From: Papaver somniferum
Lineage: Eukaryota > Streptophyta > Magnoliopsida > Ranunculales > Papaveraceae
Assembly (NCBI RefSeq): GCF_003573695.1
Contig: NC_039362.1
Coordinates: 196,931,625-196,995,624, forward strand
DNA: 64,000 bases
Reading direction: 5' to 3'
Part shown: piece by piece, positions 34,604 to 47,255 of the stretch
Numbering within the stretch: position 1 is the first letter of the stretch
Layout of the letters: each line of letters starts with the position of its first letter
The notes under the pieces: generated by a model
What the model was told of the DNA's origin: nothing
Databases searched by the model: none
Seen by the model: the letters and a program-made list of their open reading frames with translations, nothing else
Position numbers and translations under genes: made by a program

Positions 34604-35134
34604 CCCAATATTTCATGTAGCAGAAGAACCCTATTCAGTTCTTGAGGAAATGGTCTCACAACCAATTGGATATTTATGGGACTTGGGAGATCACAATGAG
34701 TACCGCTTTACAAGATAATTAACTCGAAGGCATATTATCAGGTTATATAGATCTATTTGCATTACAAACCGGGCAATTTTCATGCACAAGATACGGAAAA
34801 TGGGTCATTTGTCCAAAAAATTTTAAAACATGGTTCAAATAGACGAGTAAAAAATTAGTATGGGTGAAATGGACAAAAAAAATTTAGCAAGGATGAAACT
34901 GGATTCACCCTGACTTAAACTTAAAATATAGCAAGGATGAAACTGGATGCATCCTCATGTAAATTAAAAATAAGAAAAAGTATTTGAAAATGGGTAGGAT
35001 GAAACTGGTTACATCCTGGCTATTTTTATATTTTTGTCCATTTGAACAGTATCTTTTTAATTTTTGTCCATTTAAACAGTATCAAAATGTACAAGTCTTT
35101 TTCACCCAGGAATTGTTGATTTTGGTCTTTTTAA

Positions 35135-35378
35135 CCAATTTTGTGCACAGTATAAGGGTCAATCATTGGTATTGGAAATGAAAAACAACAATAAAAAAAT
35201 ATAAGAGATGATGTTTTTTGCATTGGAGAAGATGAATGTTCATGGATTTTTGGAAGTTTTCTCTACACAAGTGCAAACTTCATCTTCTCCAATGCAAAAA
35301 ACATCATCTTTCATATTTTTTTATTGTTGTTTTTCATTTCCAATGTCAATGATTGGCCCTTATCTTGTGCATGGATGC
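35135..35378. repeat. long fold-back (hairpin) repeat, MITE-like
   Basis: The left arm, about 35138-35232, and the right arm, about 35276-35375, are near-perfect inverted copies separated by about 45 bases. The inner part is AGATGATGTTTTTTGCATTG against its complement, and both outer parts contain the GGTCAATCATT/AATGATTGGCC motif. Arms of about 95 bases could fold as a stable RNA hairpin. The preceding 34800-35060 carries three copies of AGGATGAAACTGG, a related dispersed repeat. Confidence 0.8.
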
Positions 35379-36197
35379 ACAAGATAACAAAACCCTTTTA
35401 TGCATGGGTTGGTTTGTCGGCTACAAACGTATTAATTACACCCGCTACTAACAGGATAGTTATAAAATTGAACGGTGATTGTTACTCACGCTAATATGCT
35501 ATGATGCACACATGATGCATGCATTAATGGGAAATATTATCATCTGTGCTTTGTGTCAATTTGAAACCCCGAAAGTAGTTTACTGAACGTAAATGTCTAA
35601 AAGCAGAAACTGCATGCCGTTCGTGCATTATCATGTAAACATATATACTTGAACTAGACCCAGGATAAGCTCATTTTCTGAAAGACTAATGATTAAGTTG
35701 CACCCAAAATCTACTGAGCTTATAGATACATTTCATAACAATGTACCAGTAAAAGTTAATACTTACTAGTACAACAAAGATAAAAAAAAAAGTGAGATAA
35801 CGAAAAAAATAAAAAAGTTGCTCTACACATACATGGGATTACCAATATCATGCTGACTTCAACTCAATCACGTGCCAAACTTCTTGTCGTTGTGCTGTTC
35901 ACCTAAATTCGGTTGAATGTGGTTCCTTGGATTGATGCAATCGTTTGCGCTTTTATAGTGAATTGATTCATGGATCAAATGGGTGGACGGGAGTCCCAAC
36001 AAATGGCTTAATTAAGACACATACCAGTATAGTTGGTTGTGGAATTCTGTCGGTGCCAGGTTGGGAAAGAAAACTGACACCCTCAAGCAAATCCAAGAAT
36101 GTCGAATAAACAAACTGAGCCGACTTCGTCGACATCATTGGCAGCAGCTAGTGGTAGTAAAGGTAATCGGCTATTAGCTGTCTGTTTGTCTTGTTTG
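35379..36197. other. intergenic, no gene seen
   Basis: Host DNA. About 35880-36010 is the inverted counterpart of 6280-6430. No supported gene or RNA. Confidence 0.5.
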
Positions 36198-36205
36198 GGC
36201 AGAAG

Positions 36206-36387
36206 CTATGTTGTATTAGCCACTAGGCTAGGCTAGGCGAGGCCCTAGGCACATAGCCTGGCGCTTAGGCGCGTTGAGGAAAAATAAAAAAAAAACATCA
36301 ATACTCTTAGTTTGGCGCCTTGGGTGCCAGACACCTCGCGCGTCTAGAGCGCCTAGGCGAGCGGCCAGGGCGCCTTTTACAACATAG
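36206..36387. mobile_element. small GC-rich MITE, hAT-like
   Basis: A 182-bp element with termini CTATGTTGTA and TACAACATAG. It is flanked by the 8-bp duplication GGCAGAAG (36198-36205 and 36388-36395), the size made by hAT transposases. The interior is full of GGCGCCTAGGCG-type palindromes. Confidence 0.8.
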
Positions 36388-36589
36388 GGCAGAAGTGAAA
36401 ATGTGAGAAGACCAGTGGAAGGAACCGCACGTAACTGTAGGAAAATGAGGAGTTATTACAAACTTTTGATCTCAATTGCAGCAGAAGATCTATAGTATCT
36501 ATGCTGGACTGGCGAGTTAATTTGTTGAAAACTGAAGGCTAACATAGAAGGGTTGCAGGCGCAAGTCATGCGATTGCAAATATGAAGAA

Positions 36590-37860
36590 GCTTACTACAA
36601 TTTCTTGTTGGAGGTCGACTTGAAATAAGAAAAAGAGGTCAAGCATGAGAGAAAAGAGCCGGTTAAGATAGTCAAATACACTTGCTATGAACCCACCACC
36701 GTCTATGTTAGAAAACGAAGTACACTACTCCGACTCTAATGATGCGGGAGGACACAGACAAATCATCCTTGGCTACTAAACTAATTTAGACTCTTTCCTT
36801 CATGTAAGACCTCTCTTCTTCTACTAAAAATCTTCTTTCGATCCCCATCGGTATGATCGGTAGTTTTAAGTTTGACAACCTTCGTATTTATAAGTGTTAT
36901 ATGAGGCATCCAATCCAAGAACGCTTCATTCAATTTTCAGTTCTGTCAACTGATTAATAAGTTGGTTGTGAGTGTCCATAATGAACATATATTCTCATAT
37001 ATGAATGCAAGTTGCAAGGGCCCAGCCATGCTCAGTGATATATATGCGCCTAAATACAGTTAAGCTTATATATATTCCTTAGAAACTTTTTTTTTGCTAT
37101 TTGAGTGAATCTAAGTATGTATTTGGACTGATTAATTAGGTGCAAAAAGTGGAAAGCTCACAGCCTCTTTTCACCTGATCTTTTCCTTTTTTGATTGCTG
37201 CCAATTACACCACAACACTTTCCTACTTGTACCAGGACCACATTTAATCTACTACAAGAGACATATGTGGATAATTGTCCACTCACTCACTTGCTACTTG
37301 CTAAAACTCTCTGATTGCAAAAACACTGTACTACATGGTGGATAAAGTTTTGACCAATAAAAGCAACAAAAACCAAGCCTTTAATCCCAAGCAAGTTGGG
37401 GTTACGCTAGAATCTCCCAAGCAAGTTGGGGTTACGCTAAAAATGAAGCACATGTGGAAGTCGCAAAAACCAGGAAAAGTTTTGGCCTATAAATTGCTAA
37501 AATAAAGACAAGAGGGAAGAAGATGCCATGCATAATTTCTTCTGACAATAGTAAGAATTACGAATATTTAAGCCATTTGGATGTTTTTTTGACTTAGCCC
37601 ACGCATATCACATGTCAATGTACAGAAGTCAAATGGCTTTTAGTTAGACTATTCCCTGGCCTTCTAGTACGAGTAAGTTTGTTATCTGTTCTCTATTCCT
37701 GGATGGAATAGAAGTTTGACTACTCGTGCTGCATATATGTTACATCTTATACAGCTTCTTATTCACTGAAACGACCCCCAACAGCTCACCAATCCTTTAA
37801 CAATTTTTCTGTCTCATCATTTTACAATGATTAAACTTAATCTTTCTTCAGCGAGGGTAA
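36590..37860. repeat. segmental duplication block, copy 1
   Basis: Direct match to about 54880-56110 (shared AAGCATGAGAGAAAAGAGCC, CTTTCCTTCATGTAAGACC and TTAGTTAGACTATTC). A 25-bp tandem word CCCAAGCAAGTTGGGG occurs twice at 37385-37440. No gene. Confidence 0.85.
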
Positions 37861-38168
37861 AATTCTGTCATTGACACCTCATTCACACTTATCTTGTCAA
37901 CATCTTCAGAAGGAATGTTGGTTTCTAACTGACCACGTAATAGAAAGGAAGACGGTGATGGAAGTGAATAATTCAGAAGGAATGTTGGTTTCTAACAATT
38001 GTATAGATCTCCCCTACTTCCGCAGACCCCATGCCTACAAAATATGGTTTCCATGGTTGGCATGCAGTAAATAATTAAGTTCATCAGGCTTATTTATCTG
38101 TATAACATGAGAAATTAAATGTCCCAAACCATACGAACAAAATTCATACTCACGTAGCTTAAGAATGT

Positions 38169-38636
38169 TGTAGGATCATAATCTCGCAACGATAATATCT
38201 CAGCGAAATTATCAGCAACACAACACAACACAACAGCGTCGCAGAATAATTTCAGAAACGATATAATAAATGACGTCACCTAAAATCATGAGAAAGATGT
38301 GATAGTCCTGCGAAAGTTTGCGAGACTAACATTTGTAAGGTTGCGAGAATGTCGCAAGCCATATCCGAAAATAAAGGACAGATTAGCTGTCATCCACTAT
38401 GTACTTCCCTATAAATAGTCGTTCAGTTGTAAAAGAAAGAGAGAGATCTTTTTCTGGGTGAGAAGCAAGTAAATAGGAGAGAGAAAACCTAGAGCAGTGG
38501 TTATTCTTGATTCCTTTATTTTTTCTTGTAAGATTGTTTAAAGATTCATCAATAAAATTAAGATTGTTCATCTAAAATGAGTTGAATGTTAATGAAATCT
38601 TGTGAGGGGTGTAGTGTAGGATTTCCCACAACTACA
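38169..38636 (+). repeat. 5' LTR of the Tat element
   Basis: Starts TGTAGGATCATAATCTCG and ends CCCACAACTACA. A TATA box (CCCTATAAATAG) lies at about 38408-38419, a plausible transcription start for the element RNA. Confidence 0.92.
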
Positions 38637-38639
38637 TAA

Positions 38640-38656
38640 TGGCGCTAGAAACAGGG
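38640..38656 (+). other. primer-binding-like site of the Tat element
   Basis: TGGCGCTAGAAACAGGG starts 3 bases after the LTR. It is identical to the site at 2662-2678. Confidence 0.65.
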
Positions 38657-38744
38657 AGATGAAGAACGAAAGTTGAAGATTGTTGTTGAAATTATTCAAA
38701 TCAAGAAAGTGATTAAATAAATCAGTGAACCAGTTAAAAGAAAA

Positions 38745-41700
38745 ATGATTAGAATCAATAAGGATGACAAAAGATTGGAGTGTAATATGATAACAAAAAC
38801 AATGATTAATGAATTCCATGAAAACATCAAAAGAAGAATACATAAACGAAATTTTGAAGGAAGGAAGGTTATGGTAGTAGAAAAGACATCACCCTTGAAA
38901 GATTGGGAAAAGCAAAAAATCACATTCATAGCTGCAGAAATACCAAAAGAAAATTTGAACCACACATCTCCATTGGTTATTACAGTGCTTATTACGCGAA
39001 AAGAGAAGGGGACGACAACAAAATCCACAGAAGAATGGATATTGAATAGAACTTTAGTCGATACAGGAAGTTCGGTGGATATAATATTCTATCATGTGTT
39101 CAGGGGAATGGGATTTAAAGATGAAGAAATTTCCAATTCAACATATCTTGTTCATGGCTTTGGAAAATCCACAACAAAACCTAAAGGAGAAATAGTAGTA
39201 CGAATTCCACTAGGAGAGATCGAAACACACGTGACACTATGTGTGGTGGATATGGAATCGCCATATAATATGTTGTTAGGAAGACCATGGATACATGCGA
39301 TAAAAGTTGTAGTATCAACGTTGCATCAATGTATTAAATTCCCCACACCAAATGGAATAGGTGAAATCAGAGGAGATGCTGAAAATGCGAAATTATGTCA
39401 TCAAATTGAAGTAAAGCATTATGAAGGACAAGCAAAAATGAAACAATTTCGCAGAAAGTTAGCAAAGGAGGAAAACAAACAAGAAGAATTTAGAGTATAC
39501 ATGATAAGGGAAAAAGAAGGCAAGGGAATACCCAGCGAAATTTCGGAAGATAGAAAAGGACCTGTGAAAACAATAAAAGAACCAACACCAATGGGAGAAT
39601 CCAAGTCCAGTTACACTGCCGCAGAACCAACAAAAAAAGTAAATGTTGGGACTATAAAAGAACCTCTAATATTGAGAATTGGAACCAAGATGGATGTAGA
39701 AGAAGAATAAAGAACTGTTAATCTTTTGCGAGAATATAAAGACGTTTTCGCATGGAACATGGATGAGATACCGGGAATAGATCCATCAATTGCATGTCAA
39801 AAGTTGGAGATTAACAAGAATGTGAGACCATTTAAACAAAGAATAAGAAAAATCGCAACAGCTTACCATCCCCAAATAGAAGAAGAACTACAGAAAATGC
39901 TTGATGCAGGAATCATAAGAGAAGCTAAATACCCAGAATGGATAGCGAATATGGTCATTGTCCCACAGAAAAACAAAGGAATAAGGATTTGCATAGATTT
40001 CACTGATTTAAACAAAGCTTGTCGTAAAGATAGTTTTCCATTACCATATATTCCTCAAATGGTGGAATCCACAGCGGGAAATGATAGAGTATCGTGTTTA
40101 GATGGGTACAAAGGATATAACCAAATTCCTCTCGCTGAAGAAGATCAAGAACATACTGCTTTCTTCGCCCCTAGAGGTTTATATTGTTACACGAAAATGC
40201 CATTTGGTTTGCGAAATGCAGGAGCGACATATCAAATAATGGTAGAGAAGGTGTTCGCGAAATGGATACACAAAACATTAGAAGTATACGTGGATGACAT
40301 GTTAGTAAAGAGTAAAGAAGCCAAAGACCATGTACAGGACCCGAGGGAGATTTTTGAACAAATGCGGCAATATAACATTAAACTGAATCCTGAGAAGTGT
40401 ACTATTGGAGTTGCATCGGGACAATTTTTAGGCTACATTCTATCAAAGGAAGGAATACATGTTGATCCAGAAAAAGTGCAAGCAGTTCGTGACATGCCAA
40501 CACCCGCAACAATAAAAGATGTACAGAAGTTGAATGGACTTTTAGCTTCGCTGGGGAGATTCATTTCGCGATCATCAGACAAATGCAAATATTTTTTCGA
40601 TATACTCAAGAAGGGGGCGAAATTCAAATGGACTGATGAATGCTAAAAAGATTTTCAAGGGATCAAAGAACATCTTATGAATATAACTATTTTACAAAAG
40701 ACAGAATCCGGAGAAGAATTATTCATCTATCTTGCGACGACGTCGCATGCATTAAGTGCTGTGTTATTGCGAATAGACGCAGGAGTGGAAAAACCCATAT
40801 ATTACATTAGCAAAACTTTTAATACTGCCGAGAAAAATTACTCAAAGATTAAGAAGTTAATCTTAGCATTAGTTTATGCATCATTTAAGATCAACATATA
40901 TTTTCAAGCGCACAAGATAAAGGTATTAACAAAAGTACCAATTGAATCAGTGATGAAGAATTCTAAAAGATCAGGAAGAGCGGAGAGATGGAATGCACAA
41001 GTAGGCCACTTTGACATTAAATACGAAATTTTGTCTTCACCAAAATCACAAGTTGTTGCAGATTTCTTGGCAGAATTTCCTTTAGAAGAAGATGAAGCGG
41101 TAGAAGAAATGATGGATATAGAAGAAGAACACAGAGATCCAAAAGATTTATTAAAAGAACCAAATAGATGGGAGATATTGGTATATGGATCATCAAATGA
41201 AGAAGGCAATGGAGTTGGAATTGTTTTAATTTCTCCACAAGGAGTGGAGATGGCTTTCTCGTTCAGATTGGAATTCACATCCACCAATAACGTAACGGAA
41301 TATGAAGCTGTGATACATGCCTTGAAGTTCGCAATAGAAATGAAACTAGAAAATGCCAGGATCACTAGTGATTCACGGCTAGTTATTCGCCAAATAAAGG
41401 GAGAGTATATTACAAATGAACCATCCTTGAAGAAATATAAGAAGCTTGTTAAAGAATTGTCAGCGAAAATCCCAAAAATAAAATGGAGACACATTTGAAG
41501 GAAGGATAACAGACTCGCAGACACTTTCGCTTTTATCTCAAGCATGATGACAGATCCAACTACGAGATACATAAAAATATAAACACTTATGTCACCATCA
41601 ATCAATAAAGAAGAAGAACAAGTGGACGTGACGATAATAGACGGTGAAGAAGAATAACAAACGAACAATATCGCAGATTGGAGAACAGAACTTCAGGCAT

Positions 41701-42922
41701 ATTTGGCGAAAGGAGAAACACCAAAAAATAGATTGGAAACACACAAGTTAAAAATCCGCGCAAAAAATTATGAATTAAGAGATGGGCTGCTATATCGAAA
41801 ATCCTTTAATGGACCATCACTCAGATGTTTGACACGAGAGGAAGGAAAAAAAGTGTTAAAAATGTTACATAGTGGGGATGCTGGAAATCATAGCGGAGGA
41901 AGATCTTTGGCACATAGAGAAAAAATGCAAGGCTATTACTGACCATACATGCACGAAGATGCAAAACAAATATCAAGACGTTGCGAAGATTGTCAACGGC
42001 ATGGAAAGAAAATACATGCACCTGGAGCACCATTGTCATCTTCAACCAGTGTGTGGCCTTTTGAAAAATGGGGTTTACATATTGTGGGGCCATTTTTACC
42101 AGGTTATGGACAAAGAAGATACTTAATAGTCGCAACAGATTATTTCGCAAAATGGACAGAAGTGAAGGCAGTACAGCATATTCGCGACAAAGATATCTTT
42201 ACATTCATATTCGAAAATATCATTTGCAGATTCAGAATTCCTGCGCAGTTGGTATCTGATAATGGGAAACAGTTTGAAGGACAGAACATAGAAATGTTAC
42301 TTAATGCATTTAAGATAAAATGTGGAAAATCTACTCCTTTGTATCCACAAGATAATGGGAAGGTAGAAGCAACAAACAAAACAATTTCAGATATATTAAA
42401 GAAGAAATTGGAAGGACATCACAGAGCATGCTGCGAACAAGTACATAACGCAGTATAGGCTTATAATACAACTAGAAGAGAAGCTACTGGAATGTCACCT
42501 TTTTGTTTAACATACGGAGTTGAAGCGGTGTTACCAACAGAAGTTGTTATTCCGACAACAAAGAGAGAAGCTTGGGAGAAAAATCTTAGTGCGGGTTTGA
42601 TCTTAAACAAACTTGATGAATTAGAAGAAAAAGAGAAAGAGCTTTACAACATATGGAGAATTATCAGCGAAGATTAGCCCGAGAATATAATAAACGTGTC
42701 AAAGTACGCGAATTCCAACCAGGAGATTTAGTTCTGCGAGAGACACCAATATATCAGCGAGAAAATGGTGGAAAATTAGCGAAAAAATGGGATGGACCTT
42801 ACATCATTAAGGAGATAGTTGGAACAGGAGCTTATAAATTAATGGATCCAGAAGGTAGAGATGTTGGTCATAGACTTGACAGACCATGGAACAGGTTGTA
42901 CTTAAAAAGATATTATCCGTAA
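38745..42922 (+). pseudogene. pol polyprotein of the Tat element (PR-RT-RH-aRH-INT), decayed
   Basis: One reading frame from 38745 to about 42655, then a frameshift and continuation to the stop at 42922. Protease: LVDTGSSVDIIF and YNMLLGRPW. Reverse transcriptase: RICIDFTDLNKACRKDSFPL, MPFGLRNAGATYQ and the catalytic YVDDML. RNase H region: YYISKTFNTAEKNYS. Second, archaeal-type RNase H: VYGSSNEEGNGVGIVL, where Tyr replaces the usual first catalytic Asp. Integrase: zinc-finger remnant CEDCQRHG, then TDYFAKWTE, SDNGKQFEG and EATNKT; the C-terminal part has FQPGDLVLR and KWDGPY. In-frame stops are at 39708, 40644, 41496, 41580, 41654, 41940 and 42456. Several fall where relatives have Trp or Arg, as expected from C-to-T decay of methylated DNA. 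Inactive. The coding region begins directly after the leader because gag has been deleted. Confidence 0.9.
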
Positions 42923-44439
42923 GAAGCTTTGAGAAGTTATGGACTGAAAGAATAATTGCAGATTATTCATATCAAAACAAGATCATGATGTGCGAAACTT
43001 TCGCAGAGATAATCATAGAACAATGACATAAAAGAAAGGGGCGAACCTTTATGGCGTACACCCTAGTTCGCGAATAAAATTTCGCAAGAGGCAAATGTAA
43101 GACCTAAAGTACGTCATATAAGGGGGTACCTGTTGCATGGCTCAGGGAAAGGCTACACCGCCACCGGAACCTGAGTCATGGAGATTTGGGGTCAATAAAG
43201 CCCATCCGGGAGAGGCACCTTGGATTCTCAGCTTAAGCATATGACTTAGGTTGGGCGACTAAGGTAATAAGGACTCTCCCAAGGAGTGCAGAATCTGATC
43301 AAGGCGCCGAGGTACACGGTTGAGTCAAGAGTGCCAGGGGTTTGAAGCGTACCTTGCCATTCTTGACAAGTCTTGGCTTATACTGCACTCGGCCCGAAGA
43401 AAACCCCACTTAGGGTGCAGTCTCGTAACCATAAGCCCTATAGGTAAAAGGGATAAGAGGCTGCGAAAAAACTGGTTGTTGTTAAGACTGGATGGGAGGA
43501 GCTAACCTTGTATGGTAGAAGTACGCCTCCTTGAAGGGGAACCAGGGGGAGATAAGGGCGGCACCCTCCATTAGGGAGCTGATAAGTGTCTTAAGACGCA
43601 AATGTCATGAGGCTTTTTACTCGCAAGGGTATTAAGGCTTGTCATATTTGTGCAACAATCCTGAAGAGGCAATAATACAAAAGAAAAAGATAAGACGAGA
43701 TCAATGGGTTTTCGCATGAAAGTGCGAAGACGTCCTGCGATTTCGTCGCAAGACGACAATGTCATGGAGATTTATTTTCGCAAGAATATTTAGGCCTGTC
43801 ATATTGTCCCAACAATCCTCAAGAGGCCATAATACAAAAGAAAAAGTTAAGGCAAGATCCATGGGAAAGTGCAAGAACGTCCTGCGATTTTGTCGCAATG
43901 ACAAGAGGTGGCATAATAAGACCTTTAATTAGGAAGGCAAAATAAGACCACATATTTATAAGCATTCATAACAGATTATTTTTCGCAAGAAAGATAATGA
44001 GAGGCAAGTATGGGAATCAATAAACAAGAGACATTATTTTTCTCACCAGCAAAATACTAAAAGGGAAAATTGATTCCAAAGTTGGTTGAAGAATATTATT
44101 CGCAAAAAGTAATAAAGATGAGACAATTCAAGAAGATAGAACTAGATAAGAAGCTCATGCTTCAGTATTAATTCCAGTAGAAGGAGATAATAGACGTTCT
44201 TCGCCAATGTTCTCATTATCGCCAGCCTCTCATTCTCCTTCATTCGATTCTTCTTCGCCTTGATAGCACCTTGATTATCGCCAGCAATTACTTCTTCAGA
44301 AGAGATTTCTTTTCATTTCACCAGCAGTTCTTCTTAGAAGGAATTTCTTCTCATCTTCCAAAACTATCCTCTGCACCACTTTCATAATCATAATCACTAT
44401 CAGCAGGACGAGGAACTTCATCATCATCTACTTCCAAAG
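42923..44439 (+). other. 3' non-coding region of the Tat element with a 140-bp tandem duplication
   Basis: No gene. Two diverged copies at about 43590-43735 and 43737-43880 share AATACAAAAGAAAAAG and CAACAATCCT(C/G)AAGAGG. Relatively GC-rich direct sequence at 43120-43570. Confidence 0.6.
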
Positions 44440-44479
44440 GTTCGATTGATGTAGGAGGAAGAGATTTACACATAAAATA

Positions 44480-46380
44480 TCATTTACAAGGACTTCAGCC
44501 CGGAGATGAACTTGACGAAGAAGTGCTCTCTGATGATTCCTATCTTGAATATCCTTAAAATAAGCAAGATAATCAAGTCTTCTTTCTGCTCGGTCGCGAG
44601 AACCAGTAAGGACAGAGACAGTAATGCATTTTCTTTGCGAATTTTGGCATATTTAGCCTCCAAAACAGAAATGGAAATGAAGATTTTCTCAGACTCTGCG
44701 AAAGGTAGAATACAAAATTTCAATAAGATGAAGAACTCAAAAAGATATGACAAAGAAAAGATAGTTAAGGCAGTCAAACTATTATGACTACCTTCCTTTT
44801 GCGAAATAAGGTGTTGAATCAAGGAGACAACTATTCTCCCAACGGTCCATTGCGTCATCAAATTCTCCAACTAAACCTTTAAGTCGAGACTGAAGATTTT
44901 TCTCTTTAGAAATAAGAAAGGCATTTTTCTTCGCAAGAGAAGAATAAGATTCTTCTAATTTGGAATATTGTTCTTTAAGTTGATTCGCCTTTACACTTAA
45001 AGCTATTCTACCTTGAATGAGTGTATCTCTTTCAGCGATAGATGACTCTGTTACTTCTTTAAGTTCATTTCTCAAAGAGCGAAGAGATTGTTCTTGGTCA
45101 TCACATACTTTCTGAAGAATGCTAAGTTGTTGCGAAGATATCGCCATCTTGTTTAAACAAGTTCGCTTCTCTTGAGATAAGGTTTTATTCTCATCTGATA
45201 AAGTTTCCATCCCTAAATTAGCTTTAGTTAAAGAATAAGAAAGGCGAGATATTTCATTACTTAATAAATCTTGCCTTGAACTAATTGGGTATTTTCATTG
45301 GTAAGATTATTTATATGATCAACAGAATATGAATAGAGGTTATCTAATTGGTTATATTGATCCATCAAAATTTCTTTATCAACACGGGCTTCTTCAACAG
45401 CAGATTCAAATTGATATCTCTCCATTATTCGTTTCTGGTTTAAGGCTTAACATGCGAAAGAGGGATTTCAAGGATAATTAAATATGGGAAGGATAAAATC
45501 ATTAGAAAGGCAAGTTGAAGATACAGATAAGGAAATCATACCTCTCAATTCATCACTCTTCTTGCGAAGATTGTCAAGATCCAGCATAACATTTTAAAGC
45601 TTTTGATTTTCGAGACGAAGAGCATTACACTCTTTTTCCAAAGCTGTTTGCGAAGCAGATCTATCATAACCGAAATACTTACTCAGAATTTCGCAAATAC
45701 CAGACTTGACAGGATCAATTGGAGACGTCTTTCCATCATCTAGAACTTCAGACAAGACTTTAAAAGCGATATCTATTCCTTCCAAAGTTTCTTTCGAAAA
45801 GGGAAGAGGCTCAGGTGGAGAACTAGTAATGATAGAAGGTTGAGAAATATTCTCAATAGGGAGAGAAGAAGATTCATTCACAGAAGGATCGATAATGGGG
45901 GTTTCAATCATTGAAAGATCAGTTGAAGAAATGAAGTCTGAGGAAGCTTTTTCGCGAATTGGAGATGATGGTTTTGCTTGCGAAGATGTCACAGAAGATT
46001 TAGAAGGGATAAGTGAGTGAAATGAAATAGAGGTTTCAACAGTTTTAAGGTGGAGAGATTTCTTGAGAGGTCTGTTGACATCCTTATCACCCTGCGAATT
46101 ACAATCCAGATAAGAAACAGAGGCAACAATATTGTTATTAAAGAAGAATAATGTTTCTTACTACCTTTTGATTCACAGACTTTCTTTTATGTACAACAAT
46201 CTTATGCTGCGGTTTGGGAATATTAGGGTACTGAACCGTGAATTTAGTGTTAGAGGCGCTTTTGCTGAAATAACAACAGTATGGGAATCACATAAACAAC
46301 ATCAAATAAGGGACTAAGCAAGATTAATTTCAGCAAAACCCATAAGGAAGAAAAAAGAAAACTAACCTTGATGAATCCAT
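44480..46380 (-). pseudogene. antisense spliced coiled-coil gene inside the Tat element
   Basis: Opposite to pol, between pol and the 3' LTR. Exons with GT-AG borders: 46380-46367 (MDSS), 46264-46165, 46091-45542, 45445-44792 and 44695 to about 44480. Phases agree across the first junctions: VQYPNIPKPQHKIVVHKRK then GDKDVNRPLKKSLHLK. The middle is Ser/Pro-rich (SSPIREKASSDF), followed by a helical domain (FKVLSEVLDDGK, ILSKYFGYDRSA). The last half is a long coiled coil (LNKMAISSQQLSILQKVCDD, KEQYSKLEESYSSLAKK) ending near RDRAERRLDYLAYFKD. Lesions: in-frame TAA at about 45594, a frameshift near 45280, and another in the last exon near 44600. Tat-clade elements are known to carry extra frames, sometimes antisense; whether this belongs to a known family I cannot tell. 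Function unknown. Confidence 0.7.
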
Positions 46381-46762
46381 GGAAAACAGTAGCAGGAAGA
46401 TTATTTCGAAGAAAATTGCAAATGATGAAGATCTACATAGGGAAAAATATAAAGATGAAGAAGAACTTAAAAAGATTGAAAGAAGAAGAAAGAAGAAAAA
46501 TTGCAATAATGGAATTTGCAGAAGAACGGTGAAGTTGCAGAGAAAATAAAAAGAGAGAAAAAGAGAATGAGAAAGAATATATATAGAAGAAATTTTTTAT
46601 CGAGAAGATAAACACGATGAATGCGGAAAGATATAAACGGTTAAAGGCAGCAGTTATAAGAGACGTGTCAAGATACGGATGAGAAAGAGGATACGTGTGA
46701 TAAATGTGGAATATGAAATGATGGATAACTGCGGCATTTCTCACATCATTCTCTACTTTGCA

Positions 46763-46786
46763 GAGAAGATATGAGAAGAGGCATGA
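46763..46786 (+). other. poly-purine tract of the Tat element
   Basis: GAGAAGATATGAGAAGAGG followed by CATGA lies immediately before the 3' LTR. Confidence 0.65.
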
Positions 46787-47255
46787 TGTAGGATCATAAT
46801 CTCGCAACGATAATATCTCAGCGAAATTATCAGCAACATAACACAACAGCGTCGCAGAACAATTTCAGAAACGATATAATAAATGACGCCGGCTAAAATC
46901 ATGAGAAAGATGTGATAGTCCTGCGAAAGTTAGAAAGTTTGCGAGATTAACATTTGTAAGGTTGCGAGAATGTCACAAGCCATATCCGAAAATAAAGGAC
47001 AGATTAGCTGGCATCCACTATGTACTTCCCTATAAATAGTCGTTCAGTTGTAAAAGAAAGAGAGATCTTTTTCTGGGTGAGAAGCAAGTAAATAGGAGAG
47101 AGAAAACCTAGAGCAGTGGTTATTCTTGATTCCTTAATCTTTTCTTGTAAGATTGTTTAAAAATTCATCAATAAAATTAAGATTGTTCATCTAAAATGAG
47201 TTGAATGTTAATGAAATCTTGTGAGGGGTATAATGTAGGATTTTCTGCAACTACA
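46787..47255 (+). repeat. 3' LTR of the Tat element
   Basis: Starts TGTAGGATCATAATCTCG and ends GCAACTACA, then AATGT. TATA box near 47027. Confidence 0.92.

Larger units (their letters stand above)
38169..47255 (+). mobile_element. Ty3/gypsy retrotransposon, Tat lineage, gag-deleted, with antisense gene
   Basis: LTRs of 468 and 469 bp begin TGTAGGATCATA and end ACTACA, with the target duplication AATGT at 38164-38168 and 47256-47260. Order on the plus strand: primer-binding-like site, protease, reverse transcriptase, RNase H, a second RNase H, integrase, a long 3' region and a poly-purine tract. The second RNase H domain and the long post-pol region are hallmarks of the Tat clade. Gag is absent. 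About a dozen LTR differences (roughly 3 percent by eye) suggest an older insertion than the copia at 49 kb. Confidence 0.92.

Noticed and set aside
40904..42379. long minus-strand frames opposite the Tat pol
   Set aside because: They are antisense shadows of pol; unlike 44480-46380 they show no splice-phase continuity or independent protein character.
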